Origin: Dactylosporangium aurantiacum
Lineage (GTDB): Bacteria > Actinomycetota > Actinomycetes > Mycobacteriales > Micromonosporaceae
Assembly: GCF_000716715.1 (NCBI RefSeq)
Contig: NZ_JNYJ01000002.1
Span: 124,001 to 188,000, forward strand
Reading direction: 5' to 3'
Length of the DNA: 64,000 nucleotides
Positions 8,265 through 16,664 of this stretch are shown piece after piece; within the stretch, counting starts at the first letter, position 1, and the number at the start of each line of letters is the position of its first letter. The notes below the pieces were generated by a model. That model ran no database searches and was not told the origin of the DNA. It was given only the letters and a program-made list of their open reading frames with translations. Both the position numbers and the translations under genes were made by a program.

Positions 8265-8365
8265 GGCGACCCCCGATGCGTGTGGACGGTGCGGGCCACA
8301 GCGGGCCCGTGCGGGCGGACGGCGCGGATCACAGCGGGCCCGTCAGTGCGAACGGCCCGGATCAC
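8261..8365 (-). CDS. repeat-born micro-ORF bridging serine hydrolase and epimerase genes
   Basis: A 34-codon frame in the gap between two operon genes. Its GTG (8363-8365) overlaps the TGA of the serine hydrolase as GTGA, and its TGA (8261-8263) overlaps the GTG of the epimerase, again as GTGA. The peptide is three degenerate 11-12 residue units, VIRAVRTDGPA, VIRAVRPHGPA and VARTVHTHRGSP. These repeat the epimerase N-terminus (VIRAVRTH). It therefore looks like local tandem duplication of the epimerase 5' end, leaving a translatable relay between the neighbours. Whether the peptide is stable or useful is unknown; the geometry suggests the act of translation may matter. Confidence 0.5.
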   Translation of the reverse strand: MIRAVRTDGPAVIRAVRPHGPAVARTVHTHRGSP

Positions 8366-9180
8366 AGCGACCCCCGCATGGCGTAGGCGAGCCGGGACAC
8401 GTGGGCGATCAGCCGGCAGGCGCCGTCGTCGTCGGGGCAGCCGGTGGTGCACACGGCCAGGACGTACGGCGGCGCGTCGCCGGGCAGCACGACGCCGGCG
8501 CTGTGCCGCACGCCGGTGATCCAGCCGTTCTTGTGCGCCACGGGCGTCCCGGCCGGGACGCCGGCGGCGAGGTCGACCCGGTGCTCCTGGGCGGCCAGGA
8601 CGTCGAGCATCTCGGCGCACGCGCCGGGGGTGGCGACGGTCGCGGTGGCGACGCCGCCGAGGAGCCGGGCGAGGTCGGCGGCGGTGACGGTGTTGCGGAT
8701 GCCGGCGGCGTCGGCGGCCAGGTCGCCGATGCCGCGGCCGGTGACGCTGCCGGTCGCGCCGGCCGCCCGCCACGCCTCGGCGACCGCGGGCAGGCCGAGC
8801 ACGCCGAGGAGCAGGTTCGTGGCGAGGTTGCTCGACCCGACGATCATCCGGCGGGCCAGCCAGCGGGCCGGGGCGCTGCCGCCGAGGCGGTCCCAGACGG
8901 CGTGCTCGTTGTCGTAGCCGCGCTCGGCGGTGTACCGGCCGCCGGCCGCCGAGGCGAAGTCGTTCACCACCGGCACCGGCGCGTCCAGGTCGGCGGTGCC
9001 GGCGTCCGCGGCCCGGTACAGGGCGACGAGCACGGCCAGCTTCATCATGCTGGCCGCGGCGTGCGGCGCGTCCGGCAGCCGGGTGCGGGTGGGCGGGGCA
9101 CCCGGCCGGCCCAGGACCACGGAGATCCGGCCGGGTGCCACGGCCGCCACGGATGGCGGCTCGAAGAACAGCGGGGTCAC
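8362..9180 (-). CDS. class A beta-lactamase-like serine hydrolase
   Basis: A 272-residue protein beginning at GTG 9180, overlapping the stop of the peptide-binding lipoprotein gene (GTGA). It has the penicillin-recognising fold motifs: SMMK (SxxK, near residue 45), SSN in MIVGSSNLATN (SxN), and HKNGWITG, where KNG stands for the usual KTG. No clear signal peptide is seen, unlike true secreted beta-lactamases. In a murein-peptide uptake operon it more likely acts on a cell-wall peptide or D-amino acid bond than on antibiotics. That substrate assignment is inference; resistance has not been excluded. Confidence 0.75.
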   Translation of the reverse strand: MTPLFFEPPSVAAVAPGRISVVLGRPGAPPTRTRLPDAPHAAASMMKLAVLVALYRAADAGTADLDAPVPVVNDFASAAGGRYTAERGYDNEHAVWDRLGGSAPARWLARRMIVGSSNLATNLLLGVLGLPAVAEAWRAAGATGSVTGRGIGDLAADAAGIRNTVTAADLARLLGGVATATVATPGACAEMLDVLAAQEHRVDLAAGVPAGTPVAHKNGWITGVRHSAGVVLPGDAPPYVLAVCTTGCPDDDGACRLIAHVSRLAYAMRGSL

Positions 9181-10925
9181 GGGCGGACGTAGGCGTTCGT
9201 GACGGCGACGCTGCCCCAGATGGAGTCGATGAAGATGCCACCGACCTTCGAGCCGTGGATGGTGAACATGACGTCGACGTACAGCGGCACGACCGGCGCG
9301 TACTCCAGCATGATCTTCTCGTCGAGGCGGCCCCACTCGGCGAGCTGGTCGGCGACGGGCATGGCGAGGATCCGGTCGAACTCGGCGTTGAGCGCGGGCG
9401 CGTTCAGGTACGACGCGCCGTTGTTGCTGCCACCGTCCTTGATGGCCCGCCCGTCGTACAGGACCGGCAGGATCGAGGCGCCGCTGGGCCAGTCCGCGCC
9501 CCAGGAGCCGATGTACAGGTCCCAGGGGTTGTTCTTCTTCTTGGTCTCGTCCAGGAACGTGTCGGCGGCGATCGGCTTCAGCGTGATGCGGAACCCGGCC
9601 TTCTCCAGGTTGCTCTTGAGGGTGGTGCTGAGCTCCTGGTTGCGCGCGTCGTCGGGGAAGCCGAGGACCAGCTCCGGGGTGGCGCCGCCGAGCAGCTCGC
9701 GGGCCTTGCCGGGGTTGCCGGTGCGGCCGGCCGGGTACGCGTCGTAGTTCTTCCAGCCGAGGGTGGCCGGCGGCATGAGGGTGGTGACGCCGCGGGCGAC
9801 GGTGTCCCCGCCGAGGGTCTTGACCACGCCGTCGCGGTCGATGGCGTAGTTGAGGGCCTGGCGGACCTTCAGGTCGGTGACCCGGTTGTTGTTGATGGTG
9901 AGGGTGTACTCGCTGGGCGTCGGCTCCTGCAGCGTGCGCGACTTCAGCGCCGGGTCACCGACCACCTTGGACACCAGGGAGGAGTCGACGCCGTTGAACG
10001 ACACGGCGGACGCGTCGGCGCCGCTGTCGGCGATGATCCGGTTGGTCTGGGTGACGGGGTTGGCGCCGAACTCGTAGACGAACGTGTCCGGGTACTGGTG
10101 GCGCATCGGGTCGGTGGCCGGGTCCCAGTGCGGGTTGCGCTCGAACGTGAGCCGGGTGCCGGCCTCGTTCTTCGCCAGCCGGTACGGGCCGGAGGAGACC
10201 GGCGCCTTGTCGTAGTCGGTGCCGGTGTCCTTCGCCGGCGGCACGGGCGCGGTCGCCGGCAGCGACACCGCGAACGGCAGGTCGCAGTGCGCCTTGGCGA
10301 ACGTGAAGCGCAGCGTGCGCGGGTCGGGCGTGCTCAGCCCCGGCGGCAGCGCGGTCTTGTCGGCGGTGAAGTTGAACTTCGTGTCGAACTGGGGCGTGTC
10401 GGCGAGCCACTCCTGCAGGTAGGTGGGGCCGCCGGTGAGCGCGAGGTCGAACGAGCGGGCGATGCCGTAGGCGATCTCCTTGGACGTGACCGCGCTGCCG
10501 TCCTCGAACTTCACCCCCTCCTTGATCTTGAACTCCCAGGTCTTGCAGTCCTTCGTCACGTCGGTGCCGGGCGTCTCGGCCAGGTCGCCGACGAGGACCA
10601 CCTTGCCCTTGCCGTCGTCCTTGTACGTGGTGAGCCGCCGCGCGTACAGCTGCGACGCGGTGAGCCCGACGAACGAGTACACGCGCTGCGGGTCGAGGTG
10701 GGAGACCTTGCTCTGGCGCAGCACGGTGACGGTGCCGCCCTTCGCCGCGCCGGGGACCTCGGCGGCGGGGCCGCGGGAGTCCTTCGGGTCGGTCGCGATC
10801 GAGCCGCTGGCCTGCCGGCCGGCGTCGGGTGCGGCGTCGTCGTCGGTGCGCTTGTTGTTGCTGCACGCGCCGAGGCCGGCGACGAGCGTCAGCAGCACCA
10901 GCGCGGTCACGGGCCGGTATCTCAT
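9177..10925 (-). CDS. ABC transporter peptide-binding lipoprotein (SBP family 5, DppA/OppA-like)
   Basis: A 582-residue secreted lipoprotein. ATG 10925 is preceded by GGAGG five bases away. The leader MRYRPVTALVLLTLVAGLGAC ends in a lipobox with Cys at 21. The mature part has the family 5 hallmarks: GGTVTVLRQSKVSHLDPQRVY, the LRFTFAKAHCDLPFAVSLPA region and YTLTINNNRVTDLKVRQALNYAIDRD. It binds peptides outside the membrane and delivers them to the two permeases encoded just upstream. With an Ala-Glu epimerase and YkfC-like enzyme downstream, murein tri- or tetrapeptides are the likely ligand. Confidence 0.88.
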   Translation of the reverse strand: MRYRPVTALVLLTLVAGLGACSNNKRTDDDAAPDAGRQASGSIATDPKDSRGPAAEVPGAAKGGTVTVLRQSKVSHLDPQRVYSFVGLTASQLYARRLTTYKDDGKGKVVLVGDLAETPGTDVTKDCKTWEFKIKEGVKFEDGSAVTSKEIAYGIARSFDLALTGGPTYLQEWLADTPQFDTKFNFTADKTALPPGLSTPDPRTLRFTFAKAHCDLPFAVSLPATAPVPPAKDTGTDYDKAPVSSGPYRLAKNEAGTRLTFERNPHWDPATDPMRHQYPDTFVYEFGANPVTQTNRIIADSGADASAVSFNGVDSSLVSKVVGDPALKSRTLQEPTPSEYTLTINNNRVTDLKVRQALNYAIDRDGVVKTLGGDTVARGVTTLMPPATLGWKNYDAYPAGRTGNPGKARELLGGATPELVLGFPDDARNQELSTTLKSNLEKAGFRITLKPIAADTFLDETKKKNNPWDLYIGSWGADWPSGASILPVLYDGRAIKDGGSNNGASYLNAPALNAEFDRILAMPVADQLAEWGRLDEKIMLEYAPVVPLYVDVMFTIHGSKVGGIFIDSIWGSVAVTNAYVRP

Positions 10926-10950
10926 GTGGTCCTCCGGGGGTGGTGGGTCG

Positions 10951-11937
10951 TCATCGCAACCGGACACGCGGGTCGATGAGGGTGTAGAGCACGTCGACGA
11001 CGAGGTTGGCCGCGACGATGAACGCGGCCGCGAGCAGGACGGTGCCCATGATCGTGGGCAGGTCGCCGTCCTTGACCGCGTCGATCGCGGTCCGGCCGAG
11101 GCCGCGCAGCCCGAACGTGGTCTCGGTGATGACGGTGCCGCCGAGGGCGGCGCCGACGTCGATGCCGGCGGTCGTGACCAGCGGCGTCAGCGCGGCGCGC
11201 AGCGCGTGCCGGCGCACGACGGTGCGGTACGGCAGCCCCTTCGCCTGCGCGGTGCGCACGAAGTCCTCCGACAGCGTCTCGAGCATCTGCGCCCGGGACA
11301 GCCGGGCGTAGACGGCGCTGAACAGCACGGCGAGGGCGCACCACGGCAGGATCAGCGCCGTCGCCCAGTCCCACGGGTTGTCCAGGATCGAGGTGTACCG
11401 CGGGTACGGCAGCACCTTCAGCGTGTAGACGAAGACGAGCAGCAGCACCCCGCCGACGAAGTACAGCTGCAGCGACGCCCCGGTCAGCGAGGCGCCGATC
11501 GCGAGGCGGTCGAAGACGGTGCCGAGCCGCAGCGCGGACAGCATGCCCAGGCCGATGCCGACGGCGAGCCACAGGATCGAGGCGGGCACCACGATGCTCA
11601 GCGTCACCGGCACGACCCGGGCGAAGGTGGCGGTGACCGGCTCGCCGTTGACGTAGGACCAGCCCAGGCAGGGCGCGTCGCAGTGCCCGCCCTGGGCCGC
11701 GCCGAGGTCCCGGCCGGCGAAGATGCCCCGCACGTAGTGCAGGTACTGCACGTGCTTGGGGTCGTTGAGGCCGAGCTCGTCGCGGACCCGCTCGAGGCGG
11801 GCCGCGTCGCAGTTCTTCGGGCACATCGCGGTCGCCGGGTCGCGGGGCAGGGCGAAGAACATCAGGAACGTCAGCACGCTCACCGCGAACAGGGTCAGCA
11901 CGGCCAGCAGGATCCGGCGGATCAGGAAGGCGAGCAC
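10951..11937 (-). CDS. ABC transporter permease, DppB/OppB type
   Basis: A 328-residue integral membrane protein with an N-terminal hydrophobic segment (RRILLAVLTLFAVSVLTFLM) and about six membrane spans. The EAA-type loop near the C-terminal third reads DFVRTAQAKGLPYRTVVRRHALRAAL, which docks the ATPase. A Cys-containing extracellular insert (MCPKNC; HCDAPC) in the first loop is a small peculiarity. The start is GTG 11937, 6 bases after the stop of the partner permease. It should form the channel with the DppC-like protein. No ATPase gene is present in this operon, so the energy-coupling subunits must be encoded elsewhere. Confidence 0.88.
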   Translation of the reverse strand: MLAFLIRRILLAVLTLFAVSVLTFLMFFALPRDPATAMCPKNCDAARLERVRDELGLNDPKHVQYLHYVRGIFAGRDLGAAQGGHCDAPCLGWSYVNGEPVTATFARVVPVTLSIVVPASILWLAVGIGLGMLSALRLGTVFDRLAIGASLTGASLQLYFVGGVLLLVFVYTLKVLPYPRYTSILDNPWDWATALILPWCALAVLFSAVYARLSRAQMLETLSEDFVRTAQAKGLPYRTVVRRHALRAALTPLVTTAGIDVGAALGGTVITETTFGLRGLGRTAIDAVKDGDLPTIMGTVLLAAAFIVAANLVVDVLYTLIDPRVRLR

Positions 11938-11943
11938 GGCGCG

Positions 11944-12957
11944 CTACCGGGCCGGCCGGGCCGAGCGGGGGTCCAGCGCGTCGCGGACCGCGTCGCCGAA
12001 CAGGTTGAACGCGAGCACCAGCACGAAGATCGTGACGCCGGGGAAGCACACGTAGGCCGGGTCGGTCTGCAGGTAGTTCAGGCTGCGGAAGATCATGCGG
12101 CCGAAGTCCGGGGTCGGCTCCAGCATGCCGATGCCGAGGAAGCTCAGCGCCGCCTCGCTGGTGATGTACGCCGGGATCGACAGCGAGAACACGACGATGA
12201 TCGGCGCCCACAGGTTCGGCAGCAGCTCCCGGAACAGGATCCGTGAGGTGCGGGCGCCGGTGGCGCGGGCCGCGTCGACGAACTCGCGCTCCCGCAGCGA
12301 CAGCACCTGCCCGCGGACCAGCCGCGCGGTGGCGGTCCAGCCGAACAGCGCGAACAGCCCGATGAGCACGGCCACCCGGAACCAGCCCGGCACCGCCTCC
12401 CGCGGGCCGTAGAAGGCCAGCTCCAGGGGGCGGATCAGGGCGAGGGTGAAGATGAGGAAGGGCAGTGCCAGGGCCACGTCGGTGATCCAGTTGATGACGG
12501 CGTCCGCCCAGCCGCCCAGGTAGCCCGAGACGATGCCGGTGAGCACGCCGAGGACGGTGGTGGTCACCGCCGCGGCGAACGCGATGCCGAGCGAGGTGCG
12601 CATCCCGTAGACCATCTGGATGAACACGTCGCGGCCGAGGCCGGGCTCGATGCCGAACCAGTGCTGCGCCGAGACCCCGCCGGCCACCCCGTACGGCATG
12701 CCGTAGCGGTCCAGGTCGTCCTTGAACGTGTCCTGCGGGCCGGTGCCGTACGCCGCCTCGATCAGCGGCGCGGTCAGCGCGACGACGATGAGCAGCGCCG
12801 ACACGACACCGCTGGCCAGGGCGGTGCGGTCCCGGCGCAGCCGCATGCGCACGGCCTGCCCGGGCGACCGGGCGGCGATCGGCCCGCCCGGCCCCCCGTC
12901 CTCGGCGGGCGGGCCGGTCCGGCCCTCCCGACTGACGTCCAATGGCACGACACTCAT
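11944..12957 (-). CDS. ABC transporter permease, DppC/OppC type; first gene of the uptake operon
   Basis: A 337-residue membrane protein. ATG 12957 follows GGAGG at 12967-12971. The N-terminal cytoplasmic stretch is Pro/Gly-rich, then a first span (SGVVSALLIVVALTAPLIE) and a periplasmic section lead to the five C-terminal spans. The EAA loop reads EFVDAARATGARTSRILFRELLPN. It pairs with the DppB-like permease. As first gene of a six-gene leftward operon it lies next to the promoter region shared with the divergent amidase gene. Confidence 0.88.
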   Translation of the reverse strand: MSVVPLDVSREGRTGPPAEDGGPGGPIAARSPGQAVRMRLRRDRTALASGVVSALLIVVALTAPLIEAAYGTGPQDTFKDDLDRYGMPYGVAGGVSAQHWFGIEPGLGRDVFIQMVYGMRTSLGIAFAAAVTTTVLGVLTGIVSGYLGGWADAVINWITDVALALPFLIFTLALIRPLELAFYGPREAVPGWFRVAVLIGLFALFGWTATARLVRGQVLSLREREFVDAARATGARTSRILFRELLPNLWAPIIVVFSLSIPAYITSEAALSFLGIGMLEPTPDFGRMIFRSLNYLQTDPAYVCFPGVTIFVLVLAFNLFGDAVRDALDPRSARPAR

Positions 12958-12987
12958 CGGCGCCGTCCTCCTTGATCGAAGGCAACG

Positions 12988-13034
12988 ACTGTAGATAACC
13001 GCCGCAGGACGACGTTAGGGTGAAGGTAATCTAC
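12988..13034 (-). promoter_or_regulatory. candidate promoter/operator of the peptide-uptake operon
   Basis: Imperfect inverted repeat: GTAGATAACC (12991-13000) and GGTAATCTAC (13025-13034), one mismatch, with 24 bases between. On the minus strand TACAGT (12993-12988) is a fair actinobacterial -10 hexamer, about 30 bases before the first permease ATG. No strong -35 was found. The region is visibly less GC-rich than its surroundings, as expected of a regulated promoter. Confidence 0.35.
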
Positions 13035-13250
13035 GAAACCCGCGCCGTCACCGGTCGGTGGTAACGACTCTGCAAAGCCTGCGAGCGTCCCCCGGTGCGA
13101 CTGCTCCCTGCGCAAATGCCGACGAAGCCCCCTGAATCGGGCGCAGATCCTGTAGGTTACCCACAAGCCGAGGCAACTTTGCGCAAGGGATTGACGTCAA
13201 AGATTCCTATGCGTCACGCTGTGCCGAGCCACCCGCAGTCAGGAGGCTCG

Positions 13251-15269
13251 ATGCGCCGATCACGCCGCTCCCTCGCCACGACCGCCCCCCTCAGCGCCGC
13301 GACGGCCCTCGCGCTCGCCGCCGCCACGATCACCGCGCTCGGCGCCGCCCCGGCCGCCGCCGCCGAGCCCGACGCCCGCCAGGCCGCCTACGCCGCCGCC
13401 GCGCAGACCTGGGGCGTGCCGCAGAGCGTCCTGCTCGGCGTGTCCTACCTGGAGTCCCGGTGGGACACCAACGGCGGCGCCCCCAGCACCGACGCGGGCT
13501 ACGGCCCGATGCACCTCACCGACGCCGCCACCCTCGCCGCGGCCGCGGCACCCCGCGACACGGGCGGCGGCGACGCCGACGGCGAGGACGCGCGCGGCGA
13601 CGACGCCCGCGCCCCGAGGACCGTCCGGCCCGCGACCGCGGCGCCCGCCGGGCCGGCGCTGCAGACGCTCCAGCGCGCCGCCGAGCTCACCGGTACCGCC
13701 GCCGACGTCCTGCGCACCGACCCGGCCGCCAACATCCACGGCGGCGCCGCGCTGCTCGCCGCCTACCAGCGTGCCGCGGGCGGCCCGGCCGGCGCCGGCA
13801 GCGACCCCGCCGCCTGGTACGGCGCGGTCGCCCGGTACAGCGGCGCCGACACCACCGGCGCCGCGGCCGCGTTCGCCGACGAGGTGTACGCGACGCTGCG
13901 CGACGGCGCGGCCCGCACCACCGACGACGGGCACCCGCTGACCCTGCCCGCGCAGCCCGGCCTGCGGCCGGTCACGAGCTGGCTGGACCGGCTCGGGCTG
14001 CGCCCCACCGCACCGCGCCCCGACGGCCTGGAGTGCCCCGCGGACCTGTCCTGCGAGTGGATCCCGGCACCCTACGAGCAGACCGGCCCCGGCGCCGGCG
14101 ACTACGGCAACCACGACCTCAGCGAACGGCCGCAGCGCCAGCGCATCGAGTACATCGTCATCCACGACACCGAGGCGAGCTACGCCACCACCCTGGACCT
14201 GGTGCAGGACCCGACGTACGTCAGCTGGCACTACACGCTGCGCTCCGCCGACGGCCACGTCGCCCAGCACGTGCGGACCAAGGACGTCGCCTGGCACGCC
14301 GGCAACTGGTACGTCAACGCCAAGTCCGTCGGCCTGGAGCACGAGGGGTACGCCGCGCAGCAGGGCGCCTGGTACACCGAGGCGATGTACCGCGCCTCCG
14401 CGAAACTGGTGCGGTACCTGGCGCTGCGCCTGGCGATCCCGCTGGACCGGCAGCACGTCCTCGGCCACGACAACGTCCCCGGCACCGTGCCGTCCACGGT
14501 GAGGGGCATGCACTGGGACCCGGGCCCGTACTGGGACTGGGACCACTACTTCGACCTGCTGCACGCGCCGTTCGTCACCCTCGGCACCCCGCGGACCGGG
14601 CTCGTCACGATCGACCCCGGCTACGACGGCAACCGGCTGCCGTTCACCGGCTGCACCGGCACGCCGGACACCCCGTGCCCGCCGCACGGCGCCTCGACGG
14701 TGCTGCTGCGCACCGCGCCGTCCGCCGACGCGCCGCTGCTCACCGACCCCGGCCTGCACCCGGGCGGCGAACCGGCCACGATGCAGATCGCCGACCACGG
14801 CGCCCGCGCCGCCGCCGGGCAGACGTACGCCGTCGCCGGCCGGCAGGGCGACTGGACCGCGATCTGGTACCTCGGGCAGCGCGGCTGGTTCCACAACCCG
14901 CCCGGGCAGCCGGCGGCGAAGTGGTCGACCGGGCTCGTCGTCACCCCGAAACCCGGCCGCGCCAGCGTCCCCGTCTACGGGCGGGCCTACCCGGAGGCGG
15001 CCGCGTACCCGCCGGGCGTGCCGGTCCAGGCGGTCACCCCGCTGCAGTACACGTTCGCGGCCGGGCAGCGGTACACCCTCGGCGGCATCGTGCCCGGCGA
15101 GTACTACCGGGCCACCACCTTCGCCGGCACCGGCCCCGGCGACTGGACCGTCATCCGCGGCCAGACCCGCTACGCGCAGGTCCAGTTCGGCCACCGGGTC
15201 ATGTTCGTCAACCTCGACGACGTGCAGATCCTGCCGTCGTTCCTGCCCACGCCACCGGAGGGGTCATGA
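13251..15269 (+). CDS. secreted lysozyme-like / N-acetylmuramoyl-L-alanine amidase
   Basis: A 672-residue secreted protein with AGGAGG at 13241-13246 before ATG 13251. The first 40 residues are a Tat/Sec-like signal (MRRSRRSLATTA, hydrophobic core, then AAPAAAAEP). Residues 45-245 resemble a lysozyme/transglycosylase-like fold (VLLGVSYLESRWDT, then GYGPMHL). Residues about 300-430 are an Amidase_2/PGRP-type domain: IEYIVIHDTEASY, AWHAGNWYVNAKSVGLEHEG, HVLGHDNVPGT and MHWDPGPYW supply the zinc ligands and catalytic residues. The C-terminal 200 residues look like SH3-type wall-binding repeats (DWTAIWYLGQRGWF). It should strip stem peptides from glycan outside the cell, and perhaps cut glycan too. 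The next gene overlaps it by 4 bp. Confidence 0.82.
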   Translation: MRRSRRSLATTAPLSAATALALAAATITALGAAPAAAAEPDARQAAYAAAAQTWGVPQSVLLGVSYLESRWDTNGGAPSTDAGYGPMHLTDAATLAAAAAPRDTGGGDADGEDARGDDARAPRTVRPATAAPAGPALQTLQRAAELTGTAADVLRTDPAANIHGGAALLAAYQRAAGGPAGAGSDPAAWYGAVARYSGADTTGAAAAFADEVYATLRDGAARTTDDGHPLTLPAQPGLRPVTSWLDRLGLRPTAPRPDGLECPADLSCEWIPAPYEQTGPGAGDYGNHDLSERPQRQRIEYIVIHDTEASYATTLDLVQDPTYVSWHYTLRSADGHVAQHVRTKDVAWHAGNWYVNAKSVGLEHEGYAAQQGAWYTEAMYRASAKLVRYLALRLAIPLDRQHVLGHDNVPGTVPSTVRGMHWDPGPYWDWDHYFDLLHAPFVTLGTPRTGLVTIDPGYDGNRLPFTGCTGTPDTPCPPHGASTVLLRTAPSADAPLLTDPGLHPGGEPATMQIADHGARAAAGQTYAVAGRQGDWTAIWYLGQRGWFHNPPGQPAAKWSTGLVVTPKPGRASVPVYGRAYPEAAAYPPGVPVQAVTPLQYTFAAGQRYTLGGIVPGEYYRATTFAGTGPGDWTVIRGQTRYAQVQFGHRVMFVNLDDVQILPSFLPTPPEGS

Positions 15270-16585
15270 GACGCGCCGCCACCACCGCCGCCCTCGTCCT
15301 GGCACTGGTGACACCGGCACCCGCCGCCGCGGCGGCGCACCCGGGGACGGTCACGCACGACGAGCAGATCGCCTTCCACGCGTGGCGGTCCTACCCGCAG
15401 TGGCGCAGCGGCACCGCCGACGGCACCCGGGCCGTGCCGGGGCGTTCGCCGTACCTGACGATCGGCCGGGCCGCCGGCACCACCGAGTACACCGACCCGC
15501 ACACCGGCACGACCCGCACCTGGGAGTACGCGACCTGGACCTCGCCGGTGCACCACATCGGCTTCGGCGCCAGCGAGCTCGTCGCGTCGTGGAACGCCGA
15601 CACCCCGGCCGGCACCTGGCTGCAGGTCGACCTGGAGGGCACGTACACCGACGGCCGGGCCACCCCGCGCTACGTGATGGGCCGCTGGGCCGCCGGCGAC
15701 CAGGACATCCGGCGGGCCTCCGTGGACGGGCAGGGCGACGGCGTGTCGTCGATCTGGACCGACACGTTCGCCGTCGACGACGCCGCGGCCGGGGTGCTGC
15801 TGGCCTCCTACCGGCTGCGGGTCACCCTGTACCGCACGCCCGGCTCCACCGCGGCGCCCCGCGTCCGGCAGGTCGGCGCGATGGCGTCCAACGTGCCGGA
15901 CCGGTTCACCGTGCCGGCCAGCGCCGGGCACATCGCCTGGGGCCGGGAGCTGGCCGTGCCGCGCTACTCGCAGAACATCCACGAGGGCGAGTACCCGCAG
16001 TACGACGGCGGCGGTGAGGCGTGGTGCTCGCCGACGTCGACGGAGATGGTCGTCGAGTACTGGGGCCACCGCCCGAGCGCCGAGGACCTCGCCTGGGTCG
16101 ACCCGTCCTACGCCGACCCGCAGGTCGACCACGCCGCCCGCAGCACCTACGACGCCACGTACGAGGGCGCCGGCAACTGGCCGTTCAACACCGCGTACGC
16201 CGCGACCTACGGCCTCACCGGCATCGTGACCCGGCTGCACTCCCTCGACGAGGCCGAACGGTTCATCGCCGCCGGCATCCCGGTGATCACCTCGCAGTCG
16301 TTCCTCGCCAGCGAGCTGACCGGGGCGAACTACTCGACGTCCGGGCACCTGTTCGTCATCGTCGGCTTCACCGCCACCGGTGACGTGATCGTCAACGACC
16401 CGGCGTCCTCGTCGAACGACGCGGTCCGCAACGTGTACCGCCGTGCCGAGTTCGAGCAGGTGTGGCTGCGCACCAAGCGGCACCGCGCGAACGGCACCGT
16501 CGCCTCCGGCAGCGGCGGCATCGCCTACCTGATCGCCCCCGCCGGCACCCGCTGGCCGCGGGTGCCCGGCTCCGACAACTGGTGA
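15266..16585 (+). CDS. secreted C39-family (C39_2) cysteine peptidase
   Basis: A 439-residue secreted protein, ATG 15266 overlapping the amidase stop (ATGA). A signal peptide covers residues 1-25 (ALVLALVTPAPAAAAA). The middle, residues 25-230, is a beta-rich region of unknown role. The C-terminal part has a papain-like C39_2 triad: GGEAWCSPTSTEMVVEYWG (Cys), SGHLFVIVGF (His) and VIVNDPAS (Asp). Its coupling to an amidase and closeness to a glycosidase suggest it cleaves peptide bonds in the cell wall, perhaps cross-bridges or wall proteins. The exact bond is not readable from sequence. Confidence 0.75.
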   Translation: MRRAATTAALVLALVTPAPAAAAAHPGTVTHDEQIAFHAWRSYPQWRSGTADGTRAVPGRSPYLTIGRAAGTTEYTDPHTGTTRTWEYATWTSPVHHIGFGASELVASWNADTPAGTWLQVDLEGTYTDGRATPRYVMGRWAAGDQDIRRASVDGQGDGVSSIWTDTFAVDDAAAGVLLASYRLRVTLYRTPGSTAAPRVRQVGAMASNVPDRFTVPASAGHIAWGRELAVPRYSQNIHEGEYPQYDGGGEAWCSPTSTEMVVEYWGHRPSAEDLAWVDPSYADPQVDHAARSTYDATYEGAGNWPFNTAYAATYGLTGIVTRLHSLDEAERFIAAGIPVITSQSFLASELTGANYSTSGHLFVIVGFTATGDVIVNDPASSSNDAVRNVYRRAEFEQVWLRTKRHRANGTVASGSGGIAYLIAPAGTRWPRVPGSDNW

Positions 16586-16664
16586 AACCCCGGCGAACCC
16601 CGCCACCGGCCCGGCCGAACCCCGGGACACCGCCCACCGTCCACCGTCGCGGATGAAGGTGCAC

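Noticed and set aside
8362..9180. Calling the serine hydrolase an antibiotic-resistance beta-lactamase
   Set aside because: The fold motifs fit, but no signal peptide is seen and the operon is for peptide uptake, so resistance is not supported.
13020..13250. A second c-di-AMP riboswitch before the amidase gene
   Set aside because: The conserved GGTGAATCC and CCGTCAGCTAACCCGGTAGGCGG type blocks are absent; only short palindromes (TTGCGCAA, TGACGTCA) occur.
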